Of a DNA stretch of 64,000 nucleotides, positions 34,461-48,104 are shown in pieces. The position numbers and the translations under genes were made by a program. The stretch is from positions 1,116,001 to 1,180,000 of the forward strand of contig JAUDYN010000007.1 in NCBI GenBank assembly GCA_030407005.1, read 5' to 3'. Numbering within the stretch: position 1 is the stretch's first letter; every line of letters begins with the position of its first letter. The notes below the pieces were generated by a model. It made no database searches, was not told the origin of the DNA, and saw only the letters and a program-made list of their open reading frames with translations. This DNA comes from Desarmillaria ectypa (Eukaryota; Basidiomycota; Agaricomycetes; Agaricales; Physalacriaceae).

Positions 34461-35918
34461 CAATTACTAGTTACTGTACTATATAGTTAAAGGATAATCA
34501 CATGTAATGGTAAGATAAAAGAAGGAAAAGGAATCCCGAAAGATAGTAGTAAATGTAAGAGACGAACATAGGAGGTTACTACGGATAGGTGAAAAGCCCA
34601 GGCACATAGTGCCCCTGGGCCATACGAAAAAGGAAAGTCGGTAACTATGCACCGGGATTTCGCTCAATTCTCCCCTCGCCCACTTCTGGCTGTTAGGGTC
34701 TCCGTTTCACCAGCTCGCTATAGATTACATCGCATGTACTGAAATAAATTCTACAATCTACACTCTAGTACGCTGGGGGACAAGATCACGAGGCAACACA
34801 GATCGCTATGAATGACATTTGGTTTGACACTTCTGGTCAATCGATAGTGGGATCGAGACAATGCAGTGTGTATTCTCAGATGTTCTTCAGTAGTATGTTT
34901 ACTGACCCGGCATTTCGGATGGGAACAAGGTGCTGACTCTGTCATCAAGTACACGATATAATACTTATTAAATTCCTTTGCAGCGTCAGAGAGTATATTA
35001 AATATTAAAGAGCGAGTTAGCTTTTGGTACAGGACCGAGTATTACGCTTGTGTCACTATTGACATCTACCATGTTCAATGCACGTTGACCATCCCAATGA
35101 TATCCCACCCCTTCCGTCTATCCAGTTCTAGCTTCGAACTTTGAGGCAAGAAAGGAAACTTCACAACTGTTGGGAGCAGATGCAAAACAGACGTGTCGCT
35201 AATCATCTGCGCTTAGCTAGCGAGCGACGAAATACCACTCCGATTGATTCGGGACCGATCTCAGCTCACGAACATATCCCTCGCGGGCCAGATCTTGCAT
35301 TACTGCCCACCGAAGCCGAAGCAGATCTATCTGTCCATCTATCCACATTTGTTACAACGCATTTTCACCGACTTACCTCACTCAATCTGGGACCTGGGTG
35401 GATGATTCTGATCGTACTACTCTACAAATCGGAAGTGATGCACGAACGACCCCTTCAGATTATCCAAATGATCTGGGTTGCTGGTAAATGCGGGCTTCTT
35501 AGCCGTGATTGAGCCGCTGTACACGTGGTTTTAACTGTCCATCAGAACCCTGCACAAGTTGAAGAATTTGAATGGTGGGATAACAGGTGAAGGGGCTTGT
35601 TAGGTTGAAGTTGGTCTGGAGTTCATAGCATAGTATTTCGCACTTGAACGACAACATGTACGCATAGATAATATTAATAACGGATGTAAGCGTCGATAGC
35701 GTTAACTGTTATCGAGCACATGTATTGCATTTGAAAGTCGTTACCTGATGTTTCGAGATTTATTATATGTAGATGGAGAATCTGTCATGTAAGGCGCATG
35801 CATATTTCCATTCTCCTAGCAGGATCTTGCAACGAAATCGAAGAGCCCATCCATTTTACTGATAGGCGAGAAAGGAAGGAGATGTCCATCTAACGAGCGT
35901 GTAAAAATTAAATATTCC
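34461..35918. other. Intergenic stretch between the retroelement block and the FMN dehydrogenase
   Basis: No convincing gene. The only sizeable open frame (35141-35512, 123 codons, plus) shows no recognisable domain and lacks typical protein composition, so it is not annotated. No LTR or repeat similarity to the rest of the window was noticed. Confidence 0.5.
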
Positions 35919-37424
35919 TTAATTACCAAAGTATACCGACTCGACCAGTTTGGTGTTAACCTATGAACGAGAAAGTTGGGTAAATGGGTCAAGATATGAT
36001 GTCATAAAACTCACGTAACTCGAGTCGATGTTAGCGACCTTGCTTTCCCCCATCAGCTGCATCGTCGTCTCCAACTCCGTTTGGAGCATCTCAATCATTC
36101 TCGACACGCCTTCCTCTCCCCAGATATTAGCAAAGATAGGGCTCCTGCCCAATCCTACAGCCCTCGCACCGAGTGCCAAAAGTGTGATCACATGGTTTCC
36201 CCTCCTTACTCCTCCATCTGCGTATACCTCCATCCGCTCAAACACCTCTGGGGCATTCCGACGAATATCAAGGAGAATTTCAACCGCAGTGGGCGCACCA
36301 TCAAGGGTACGCCCGCCGTGGTTGGACACGTAGATAGCAGGAAAGCCAAGTTCAAGGCAAGTCAGTGCATCAGCAGCTGTTTTGATACCCTTAGGAACGA
36401 TAGGGAGAGACGTTAGACTGCGTATTTCAGAGAGGGAGGCCAAATCGAAGGTTGATGCGTGGCCAGACCTGTATAGAGTTCTTAGCATTCCTACAACAGT
36501 GGAAATGGTGCAATAAAACATACTCGGACCTTGCGCCGGTGTATCGCAACGAGCGTGTTCTACATTTTTGTGTTCTGGTTCAGTCCATTATCTATCCTGA
36601 TTCATAATGACTCACCTAATGCCGTCAATTCCGGTGTTATCAACGGTTAAAAAGATGGCCTTGTAGCCCGCGTCTTCGATGCGCTTAAGCTCGTCGGCCA
36701 ATTGACTTTTGTTCGACCAAATGTATTCTTGATGGAACATGACCTGATCGTCCAACGCAACATTTGCGATCTCCTCCAGGGACTTTGTGGCGGAGATGCT
36801 AGGCTATGTATACCATGATACTCAGTAAGTTTATCAGCACTCCGAAAAATAGGTACAAGTTCACTAACGACGTATAAGATCCCTGCCTTTCCTGCAGCAG
36901 TTGCCAGTGACAGTTCGGCAGATTTATTTGCGTTTCCTGCCCTGGCAGCCGGGGCGATGAAAAAAGGAAAGGAAAAATTGTAACCTAGAATAGATGTTCT
37001 GCGGACCATTCAGCAGGTAAACCTACCGACACAGCGTGTAAGCCAAACGTACGAAAGGTCAACATCCGAAACGTCCCGAAAGCTATAGCCATTGAGGCGG
37101 ACGTGTTTCCAGATATTCAAGTTCGCTTGGTATGTGACTTCGTCGAGCGCGGCAGTCCTGTAAGACGCTACCAAGCGATAATGTTAGCGCATTATACACG
37201 CATGGGAGATGAAAGAAGTCACCATAATAGCGTTTCGTAATGACATTTTTAGCAGCGATTTGCATATCATTCAGACTCCACATGTCTTCGAGAGGGGGAA
37301 GTTTCCCATCCACCCAGTCCGTAGTGTCAAGACCTGTGTCAGGTAGACCCTCCATATCGATATCGACCGCGAAGGAAAAAAGAAAAAGGAGCGAAAACCA
37401 GAGGTAAAAGAGTGTAGAGATCAT
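35919..37424 (-). CDS. FMN-dependent alpha-hydroxy-acid dehydrogenase with N-terminal signal peptide
   Basis: Oxidises an L-2-hydroxy acid such as lactate using FMN; the exact substrate is unknown. Seven exons: 37223-37424, 37053-37167, 36869-36998, 36616-36803, 36524-36559, 36015-36468, 35919-35960. Introns are 54-65 nt with normal GT-AG ends (last intron 35961-36014); all phases agree, giving 388 aa. Residues 1-20 (MISTLFYLWFSLLFLFSFAV) form a strong hydrophobic signal sequence, unusual for this mostly cytosolic, peroxisomal or mitochondrial family. Family marks: IAPAARAG, LYVPSISATKSLEE, PIVPKGIKTAADA (catalytic Lys), SNHGGRTLDGAP (catalytic His and substrate Arg), ADGGVRRG (FMN phosphate). 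No cytochrome b5 domain is present, unlike yeast cytochrome b2. The short sixth intron and tiny fifth exon are inferred from homology. Confidence 0.88.
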
Positions 37425-37826
37425 GACGGGAAGAATGAAAGACAGGTAGCTTGAGTCGACAGATAAATTTCAAAGCCTTTAAAAGCTTTTTCAGATGGAT
37501 CGCCTTGCAACAGATCTGGGCGCCCAAACCTGACGTAGACAAGGCTCGTGAAAGGACGTTTCGGTGGATCAGCAATGGTGCCGGCTATCGCCAATTAAAA
37601 ATGACCCTCGCGGGACGCCAAGGAAGAGACGTGAGATAACATCCTGAATCTTGGGGACATGCAAATCCTTGAAGCGATAGACAAGGTAACGCATTTGCAA
37701 AATATGCCCGCCAGAGGGAAAATGTCATTACGTTAAAAGAGTAAGAAATACACACAAGATACGATATAATACTGCACAACGACATTAATAACAAAAGCTC
37801 CGTGATCCGTCTAGAATTCTGCCGGC
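37425..37826. other. Intergenic spacer between CRIPT and FMN dehydrogenase
   Basis: 402 bp containing the 3' flank of CRIPT and the upstream region of the dehydrogenase, both on the minus strand. I see no further gene. A clear TATA box was not identified. Confidence 0.4.
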
Positions 37827-38291
37827 TTACTTGCTCGACATGACATAGCCTGTAGTGTCCAGGATCTGTTTCCCGCAGATTGAGCAAAGACCTTTCTTGT
37901 ACGCACACCCTGAAATACGAATAGTGGATATCAGAAGACAAATTCGAAAGACAACTGGAATGGTGACGTACCATGACAGTACTTTGCTTTATTCTGGGTG
38001 ACCGTCGACTTGCAATCTTTACATTTCCCTTGATACGGCTGTGTATATTGTTAAAACAGATACCAACCGAAAAATCTAGACTTTACCTGAAAACGATTCT
38101 TGGAGCTGCCTGGCCGTGTAAGAAGTTTGTTCTCTCCAACTTTGCGTGAGCCATCCTTGATGCTGCTAGAGCTTGAAGTGAATGGATCAGGCGCCGCAAC
38201 CTTGGAAAGTTTCTGGCAAGAACAATAAGAAATTTGACACAGGAAATGCGGCGCGAAAAGACCGTGCCTTTTCACATTTTTTGCATACCAT
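37827..38291 (-). CDS. CRIPT: CRIPT family zinc-binding protein
   Basis: Small conserved eukaryotic protein, known in animals as a PSD-95 PDZ-binding partner and as a spliceosome-associated factor. Four exons: 38268-38291, 38087-38212, 37972-38038, 37827-37909, totalling 99 aa, the usual family size. It reads MVCKKCEK then KLSKVAAPDPF..., DGSRKVGENKLLT, CKDCKSTV, YCHGCAYKKGLCSICGKQILDT and ends MSSK. The four CxxC pairs are all present and the terminal sequence resembles the animal QTSV end only loosely. The first intron (38213-38267) must begin GC (AAG|GCACGG) to keep the frame; the other two are GT-AG. Divergent from nothing: the FMN dehydrogenase follows in the same orientation. Confidence 0.93.
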
Positions 38292-39541
38292 CGTGGTGGG
38301 GAGGACAGGGAAGGAGTTGAGCCGAGCGGCCTAAGCTTACTAAGTGAGCCTACCCTACCTAGTCAGTGTCACGCATACACAGCCACAAATGTATTGCACC
38401 CGGAAACCGGGCAACAGGATTAACGGGAGCAAAAACAGACCGTGTATTAATTACTACGTGTTTCTCATACCTGGCACACAGCATGCATACGTCTCGCCGG
38501 CGGAATTTGGGCAGAATACAGGCGGAACGTACGTCCAGCTCTTACAAAAAAGAAAGCCAACACCGTCACCATCCAGTTGTCGTCTTTCCTATATCATATT
38601 TCATCCCCTTGACTTACTCTCTATTTATGATGCCTTTTCCTTACATTACTGTACTATACTTACAACGAGCTACCGAGGTAGATAAGCTTACGTCTATTCA
38701 CCTGAGCTGTATCAGCAGAGGTGGCCAATCAATCTAGCTTTCTAGTTTTCACTGCATGTGAGAATTTTAGGCTGAAATATTAAATTTTATAGCTATTTAT
38801 TTGTTTGATAAATTCAACCAAAATATTAAGATAATATTTTTAATATTTTTGCAATATTTGGTTTTCCAATAAATAAGAATATTGAAAATAATCTTTCTGC
38901 ATTCTAGCCAAGATATCAGGAAAATTTAGTTATAGAACTCAATAATTTAGGCTAAAATGTTAAAATTTCCATGCAGTGTTTGCAAGTTGACCCAAGGCTT
39001 CTTTCCACTGTTTCATGAACAATATGAAAAGGAACACAACGGTTCTTTATTAATCTTTACGGAGCTCGTGTCTGACTATTATCTTCTTAGCGCTGGAAGA
39101 AAAAATTATATCGCATCAAACGCATACCCGACTTCCGCGTTCGTGTTTTAGGCAGGTCGCGCCCCAGCTAAGGGATCTTATTGTTTCGCCAGCTTCCGAA
39201 AACTGGTCCTACCCCCACGCAGCCTTTACCTTTCGTCGTCCTGCGGCACGCGTTGTTGTTGACATGGCACCCTGCTCTAATCCTGGATCGTTTGGGTCAG
39301 CGAACTCACAAAAAGCTCTTTATTACCTACGGTGACCAACCTACCGACCAACAAATCTCAGGAGTCGAATGCACCGACTTCACTGTTTCATACCACGAAG
39401 ACAATGCCGGGCAATGGGCAACCATTTTTCTTTTCTTTTTCTATCTTTTTATCTGGTCTCTAACGATGACAACGACGACGAGTATAAAATCGATATGTTT
39501 CTCTCTAGGGTGCTTCAGTACTGGTACTTTCTCTGCGAGAA
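38292..39541. other. Intergenic region with an AT-rich block
   Basis: Between the divergently transcribed CRIPT and F-box genes. 38755-38960 is very AT-rich and contains repeated AATATT-type motifs (aaatattaagataatattttt, tttgcaatatttgg). Open frames in 38344-38737 and 39181-39588 show no domain and overlap likely UTR or promoter sequence, so they are not called. Confidence 0.5.
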
Positions 39542-41177
39542 ATGCATCCTCATCGTCTCACTACTGTGCGCTTCTACAAAATTTCTGATGATGTCCTCAT
39601 CAGCATTTTGGAGCATCTTGACCCGCCATCTCTTTGGCGCGCCTGCAAGGTTAGCGTGCCCCAGTCTCGAGCCTCTGTATCTACTTATACTCTTGGCAGG
39701 CATTCCGTCGCATCTACAGCATCGTCATGGAATTTCAAATTCTTCGGTACCGGTTCGAGTTGGCTGTCCTGGGAATGAAAGACGGCGCGGTGTCTTACGC
39801 TCGGGCACCTCCCATCGTTCGCGCACAACTCCTTCTGACTTACAAGAAAGACTGGCCGAGGCTCCAATGGACCCACGAATCTCAGTTAGAAATCCCCATG
39901 CCGGCTATCGCAGGCGTCTCCGACAAATTTATCTTTCAAATACATAATCACGGCGTTTTCAACACCATGGATCTGTCAGAACTTCCTTCCTGCAGGACGA
40001 ATCGACCTCCGTCCCAAACGCGTCATCTCAAGTACACTTTATCACAAATGGAGGGCTTGGCAATTGATGGGTCTCAAGGTCTTATCGTTACAAGTCACAT
40101 TTTCACGTACGTTTTGGCATTTTCGTCTAAATACCATTTCTTTTTAACTGTGCCTGTATAGTCACAATGGAAAAATTTGCGTTTCACTATCCTTCAAGGA
40201 TATCGGAACCAACAAGAAACACCGTCACGCGATTACTCCATCTTTTGATGTCTCGACTACAATCGCTACGCGAGTCGTCGGCGTTAATACCTTGATTTGC
40301 GGTTCGAAAGTCACCGTTGGTTTGGATTTCCACGGGGGTAAGACGCTTCGCCTTCTGATGAATTGGCGTACTCTGGAAGCAAGGGTGCGTAATCTAGACC
40401 CATGAACGTCATTAAGTAGGCTAATCGCGCCAACAGTGGCTGGAGGATTTGGATGTCTATTTCGTAGACGAGAATCACCTCCTCGGTATCTGCCAAGATC
40501 GGAAGGCGGGTTCTTACATCCTAAATTCGTACAGAATCTACGACGTTGGGAAGATGTCCATTGTAAACCAATATGAACTCCCCGAGGCTTGGAAAGGTTA
40601 TTCATATGTCACGTTTTCGACCAACACATCTCCGAGGACTGACAACGAACCGTCTCCCAATGCCCTCTTCTACGCTGCCCCTGAAGTCCGCATGCTTACC
40701 ATCACCGCAAAGATCCGCCCCGAACATACCGCGTGCGAGTGGCTCTTCGTCCGAGAGTCGTTCGTCAAATATCCATCGAGGAAGGGATTCCTGCCCTGGT
40801 CGTATTGGAGCTCCTTCTGCATGGTGAAGGATATGCAAAAGTACGGGCCTTATATCCGTGGTCCCTTGGTTGTTGGATCTAGGGCGTTCTTCATCGAGGT
40901 GGATAGAGTCAACGGTGGAAGCAGTCGTCTTCACGCCATTGACTTTTCACCTTTTCCCGACTCGTATAGCAAGTCTACCCAATCTTGGACATGGATCGGC
41001 TCCCGAGCTTCATTCACTCCGGCAGAGACGTCGCGTTCCATCGCGTTTGAAGGGCTGATCCTTCGGCAGTTCAATGTCACCGAAGACAATCTGATCTTTT
41101 TCCTCGTGAGGTCCACCTTCTCAGATTTGATCTTCGTTGACACCGTTCACAGGATGATGGGCACACAGATACGATGA
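39542..41177 (+). CDS. F-box protein
   Basis: Four exons 39542-39649, 39700-40106, 40162-40384, 40437-41177 (introns 50, 55 and 52 nt, GT-AG), giving 492 aa. Residues about 13-45 (FYKISDDVLISILEHLDPPSLWRACK, continuing AFRRIY across intron 1) form an F-box, which in known proteins binds Skp1 and places the protein in an SCF ubiquitin ligase. The rest, with phrases such as WTHESQLEIP and CRFRLLMNWRTLEAR-like beta-rich stretches, fits the substrate-binding half seen in expanded mushroom F-box families but has no named domain I recognise. The target is unknown. It converges with the methyltransferase gene only 120 bp downstream. Confidence 0.82.
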
Positions 41178-41297
41178 TCGCAAAGGTTATGACCTTTGGT
41201 GCACCACTGATTCGTAGGGCTACTTGAAGGATATGATATTATTGAATAATCGACATAACCATAACGTTGTACTCACCTATTACACATTTTATGCATT

Positions 41298-42095
41298 TCA
41301 CTTGGTCTGTGATGCCCACTTCAAGACAATCCAAACTACCCAACGTCTTCTCTCTTTCTCATCCTCTCCTTCAGCTCTCGAGACACACCACGCTCGTTTG
41401 TCAGAACCACCTGTCTCCATCTCTGTTGCTTGTAAGACAGCGAATCCTGCCTTCTCTGCGGCCACGATAAATGACTGAAGTGTATATCTACCTGTATGCA
41501 GCCCTGCAACCAGATGAACACGCGCTGCTGGAGATCTCTTCAACATGGACTGCAGCGCTTTGATAAAGAATGCATGCAAATCCGGATTCCAGAGCGTATC
41601 CGCGGCAACTACCACATCAAAACCATCTTCAACAGCGAGAGCCGACGGATCGGACGCCCATGCATAAGCTACAGCACGACAATTGCCTTGCACGTCGTTC
41701 CCGGCGACATTTCCTTCCAACGTCTGAATAAGCTCCTCATCAGGATAGTCGCTTACTGTCACTTGTATTGAGGGATGTTTGCGGGCTATCGATATTCCCG
41801 GGAGCCCTGCCCCTGCCCCGAGTTCCAGTACGCGAAACGATTCCACCGGAGATTCGGGGAGATCTAGGAACTGCAGGTGGTCAACAAGGAACAGAGATGA
41901 TGCCCATATGGATGATGCATGCAGTGACCAGTTAGATGGACGAGTATCGGGTGTGCAGACGGTAATCGGATTTCCAGGAATGTTATCGGAGGTGTAAGAA
42001 AGGACCGAACCTGCAGAAGTCAGCGTTACAGGTTTGTAATCATACAGTATCTGCAAAGAGTTGGAGAGTATGTCTTCAGGATCTTCTGTGCTCAT
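41298..42095 (-). CDS. Methyltransf_16 family methyltransferase (EFM7/nicotinamide N-methyltransferase-like)
   Basis: Single exon, 265 aa from ATG 42095; the frame is open further upstream but has no ATG there. A seven-beta-strand SAM-dependent enzyme: motif I VLELGAGAGLPGI (about residues 89-101), motif post-I VTVSDYPDEEL, a YAWASDP loop, and FDVVVAADTLWNPDLH in the position of motif II. The NWSLHASSIWASSLFLVDHL helix before motif I is typical of the Methyltransf_16 protein-lysine methyltransferases, among which yeast Efm7 modifies elongation factor eEF1A. The substrate here is an inference from that similarity. It overlaps no other gene, and its 3' end faces the F-box gene. Confidence 0.82.
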   Translation of the reverse strand: MSTEDPEDILSNSLQILYDYKPVTLTSAGSVLSYTSDNIPGNPITVCTPDTRPSNWSLHASSIWASSLFLVDHLQFLDLPESPVESFRVLELGAGAGLPGISIARKHPSIQVTVSDYPDEELIQTLEGNVAGNDVQGNCRAVAYAWASDPSALAVEDGFDVVVAADTLWNPDLHAFFIKALQSMLKRSPAARVHLVAGLHTGRYTLQSFIVAAEKAGFAVLQATEMETGGSDKRAWCVSRAEGEDEKERRRWVVWIVLKWASQTK

Positions 42096-42532
42096 TCGGT
42101 GCAACAGAGCAGATGATGGGAAAAGGAACGCAACGGCTTGTTTGATACAAGCAAAAAGTCTATCTCGGAATCTGTACTCGTGACCATTGATGACTGTGCT
42201 TACTTGGGAAAGGAAATACAAGCGAGTAGTTCTTTGAGTTTACTGTATTGCCTATACTTCCGAACTCACAGAACCCAAACCGACAATGCAAGAATAACCA
42301 CATTATATCGCGGACTAACAACGATATAAAAAGATCAGGCTCACACAGAGGTTGAAGAGTACAATCATCCGTGTTTGAAAATATTTCCTGGATTGCGTTA
42401 TTACAAGAGACATATGTGAACTGTGCCGTGCATACATATACCGTTGGACGTGCGTGATTGGTTGTGGTAAACTAACAAAGACAAGACAGCAATGCAAAGC
42501 AAAGATAGTGGCCCGGTCCCGAGAAGTGATCA
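42096..42532. other. Spacer between the methyltransferase and the NDR kinase
   Basis: 437 bp holding the upstream region of the methyltransferase and the 3' flank of the kinase, both on the minus strand. Nothing further recognised. Confidence 0.4.
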
Positions 42533-44430
<1,898 letters not shown>

Positions 44431-45183
44431 ATTATCCAAGAAGCAATGGCGGAGTAAAGGTGCCGAGTAAGAGGAAAGGTGGTGAAAGAGAATACGTGAA
44501 TCAGCCTCTAGCGAACTCTACCTTTCAGGCGGCTTAAGAATAGCGGAGAGCCAAGCTGCGAACACTATGTACACAGTCCTGAGTGCAGAACGAAAGATGC
44601 ATCACCTGGTGACTACAATAAGCTGTTTGTATCTAGGGCCTTTGCCACACAAACGCTTGAAATTTCAAGTCCATTTCCCGGACATTTTCACAACGTGCTC
44701 ACTTTTTTTTTTGGCACTCAAGGATAGTTCCAGCAACAAAAAAAATAGCAGCTTTCTGGGACGATGGTACTGGTTTCGTCCACTAGCAGTGCGGTGCCAA
44801 CCTACTATCTTCCTCCATTCTAGCGCTGTGAGATACTATCTGAATCGCCAAGGCTTTCTTACATTGGAGGGAAACGGGGGTACCTGCTGTGGCGGCAGCG
44901 CCACTGTCAGGTCTTGCACTCCTCGCTTCCTGAAGCCTCTTAGGCGAAGCTCTAATAGTAGATTGGTTGGTGGTATGCCTACGAAGGGTGCTTCGAGTTT
45001 GTGAGCTTCGGTGAGAAACTCGCAAGCGAAATGTTGGATGACAAGATCGCGACAAGGTGCCAACTCACAACAAGGTACTATATTCAGATTTAGATCTCTT
45101 CGAATGTGGCGGTGCAAGTTGTTTGCCGACAATTACCACAGAAACGACTGAGTTTTTCCCACTTTGTTTTCACTCATCCCTCC
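44431..45183. other. Divergent promoter region between NDR kinase and Clr2-like gene
   Basis: 753 bp shared upstream region of two divergently transcribed genes. Contains a poly-T run near 44704 and a poly-A run near 44740. No coding sequence was supported. Confidence 0.45.
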
Positions 45184-47600
45184 ATGTCGGCTCGTCGCCA
45201 GTGTTCCGACAAACGCGCTCTTCCTGCGAACCCCACATACAGGACTATCGACTGCTCAGATGGAAGGGAGGAACTTTGGCCACACAATACCACTGAAATT
45301 GCGGACGAGGATGGTCATGTCAATTTCATGCAACCAATTGAACTAGATAACTCAATTGCGATTCGATGGAGGGTTTCTTTGGGTGCATCTGTAGCGAATG
45401 CGATGAATTGGCCTGGTAATGTTTTTTACATATCCCCGAGACACGCTATCATTAACTGCAATCTAGTGGGTCCTTCCTACGTTTTGAAAGACTGGCCGGC
45501 AGGTTATCGCATGTATGATCACCACAAAGGGACTCGAGGCGCACCGAGGCATGATATATACCTTTTTGGTACGTTCTAGTCGTCCTCGCCGATACTCCAT
45601 GTTCACATCACTGCTGTGCAGGCGGCCCAAGCCGTTTTCGCTCCATTGCTGAATTTGTTCCTCATGCAATCTGGCTTGCGAACAACATGAAAACCAATTG
45701 CGGGTGCAAATACTGTACCAAGAAACCTCAACGCGAAATCACTACAGACATAAGCAAAGCTGGCATATTCACTCCTATTCACCGCGGTGCCGGGCCGCAT
45801 CGTTCACGTCAACTGCAAAAACAGAGCGCTCTACGAAAAGTCGGTTTTCATGCATCAGTACAAAAGACTTCAAAGTTGAAACGGTCTCGTCACATCACCC
45901 AAGTCGCGATGGTCGTAGAGCGAGATCAAGACCTCCGAGCCATATATTGTCACGACGCTCATAAGATGCGACTCAAACGGTGGTACAGGGAAGGAGAAGT
46001 TGTCTGGGTGGCGCTAGACTATCCGATCTCATTTCCGAGTGATACAGACAAAATTATGCTTTGGCCTGCGATCATCGAGGAGGTCAAACTTCGAAAAATA
46101 GTGAAAGAGCTGGAGAACAGAGCGACCTCGGTATCTTTACCTCCCGTCGAAATGGGTGAGCCCAGTGAACAATCCGAATCTATCGTTCAGCCCGTGCGCG
46201 TGCCCCCGTGGGAGGTGACAGAGACGTATGCATACAAAGTCAAATTCCTCGCCGTCTCGCGCGTATATACTGTTGCCGACAGTCAAGTTCTCCCATACCG
46301 AGCTTACCTTCCTCCGAGCAATATAATCACGTTTATACAATCTCTTCCGCCAGATGCATTCAATTTCGACAAAGAGTTCTTACAAACCTGCAATCCGCAG
46401 AGCTCCCCTCCTCCCTCTTGGCCGTCCGTCGTGTCGGCATACGCCTACGCGCTCCAGATAGGGGACTCTTTGGCCATGTTCTGGAATATGACTGATGAGT
46501 GGCAATTCAAGTTCACACCTCAGGAACCAGCGAATCAACAATCTCAATATTCCCTCGCTGGTGCAATTATAGCTGCAAGTAGTCAGAATGCTGCAGCATT
46601 GCAACGTGCGGGGTCTTCATCAATATCTACCGCCGTGCCGCCGTCGTCAGGTTTACATTTTACCTTCGATTCGTCCGGATACCGTGACGGGCTCTCAACC
46701 CAGGAAATGCAATCTGTGACTGAAGGGATGCTGGGTCCATCTCCAGTAATAGGACAGACCATCGAACAGCTGAATTTCCAAGGCATGTGGTGGGGTGCTG
46801 AGCGTATCTGGGTGGACGAGATTGTACGACTGAAGCCGCTCCGGGCTGTCTTAGCACCAGAAGGTACCCAGCACATCCTCTCTCCCGCTGGACCCGGGAA
46901 AGCACAAACGGAGTTATGTCACAAGCTCGGCCGATCACCCAAGGAGTACGGAGCGGGAGCAAGGGGGTTGTTCATGAAGCTGGAGAGATTGTTTTTGGTT
47001 GAAGGATTTTCTGGGGGGCAGAAGACGAAAGAATGTCGTGCAAGTGGTGTGCTATATGAGCTTGCTGATAAGGACTGGGAGGATCCTGACAGGGTGAATG
47101 AAAATGCTCCCGCGGCCAGTGATAGTATTTCTTCGGGTCCCATGCTGCCTGCGAGCACCCAAAATCCACTGTCAAATTTGCAGCCGGGTCCAGTTTCACC
47201 GTATATTCTGCCGGAAGCACCGGAAGGGTATTACTTTCGTCCCATCCTCAAAGATGGGTACGAGATGACGATATCGCTCACCATGATCAGCGGGCGGTAT
47301 TATCCCAGGATCCTTTCACATCACCTTTTGAAAGATATTGTTCGTGAAGCGATAGAATGTGAGGCCAATACGAATCGGGAGAAAAAAGACGACACCATCG
47401 GCAGGAACAAGCACTTGTGGTCATTGGAGGGTCTGAATGCCGGTTATGTCAACTCGGTGGATCCAACGAAGTACAAGATTGATAGGATGCAGATGATTAG
47501 GGATGCAGATCGCGTCAGTAGGGAGATCCTGACCAATTATCTCGGACAAGTATACAGGCGACCGGCGGTGGATGAGCTGATGGATACGGATGGTGCATGA
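45184..47600 (+). CDS. Clr2-like transcriptional silencing protein
   Basis: Homologue of fission yeast Clr2, a subunit of the SHREC deacetylase/remodeller complex that silences heterochromatin. Two exons, 45184-45568 and 45622-47600, intron 53 nt (GT-AG, phase 1), 787 aa. The N-terminal domain shows WRVSLGASVANAM, YVLKDWPAGYRMYDHH, DIYLFGGPSRFRSIAEFVPHAIWLA and the cysteine cluster CGCKYC. The middle domain has RWYREGEVVWVALDYPI, MLWPAIIEEVKL and AYKVKFLAVSRVYTVADSQVLPY, matching the Clr2 C-terminal region; the last third (GRYYPRILSHHLL, DRMQMIRDADRV) is less conserved. Role in this organism is inferred. It starts 754 bp from the divergent kinase gene. Confidence 0.85.
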
Positions 47601-48104
47601 TAAAACTTTGTTGTACTGATAATAATGCAGAGTATGTATATAATGTGTAGTGTAGATTTTGACAATTCTGAACTTGCCACCAAAGATATAAATGATAGGT
47701 AGTGATATACGCCAGCGGCCTTGATGTCGGTCATTTCTCTACGCCTGGCAATGAAGTATGTAGGCAATGGCCTGCCTGGTGCTGCCGAAGTCGACGGTGA
47801 GGTTGGGAATTTACTAACAATCTGCCTGGACTCGGGGCTCGGGACTGGCCCGGAAGATGCCGACATAAAATGGGTGTGCCTCCATCTGCGGAGTCTGCGC
47901 CTCCAGGTTTCCCGCTTCACGCCCAGCAACAAACACGTTCTCTGCGCGACTTTACGTCTCGTTTCTTGTTCCTTCAATAATAACCATCTTTTCGCACCCC
48001 TTTTTTCGCGCGTTCCGCGTCTTCCCAATTAGGAGTGCCTCCCACTTGCACCCCACCATTCTCTTGCCAGTTCAACTACTGAGCCCTATTATTTAGACGT
48101 TGAA
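47601..48104. other. Spacer between the Clr2-like gene and the small zinc-finger gene
   Basis: 504 bp with 3' flank of the first and promoter of the second gene. Open frames here are short and show no domain. Nothing else recognised. Confidence 0.4.

Noticed and set aside
35141..35512. A 123-codon plus-strand gene
   Set aside because: No domain, no intron context, no codon or homology support; probably chance.
41298..42221. Longer methyltransferase start at 42221 and kinase start at 44439
   Set aside because: Both begin with TTG, not used as starts in nuclear genes; the first ATGs are at 42095 and 44430.
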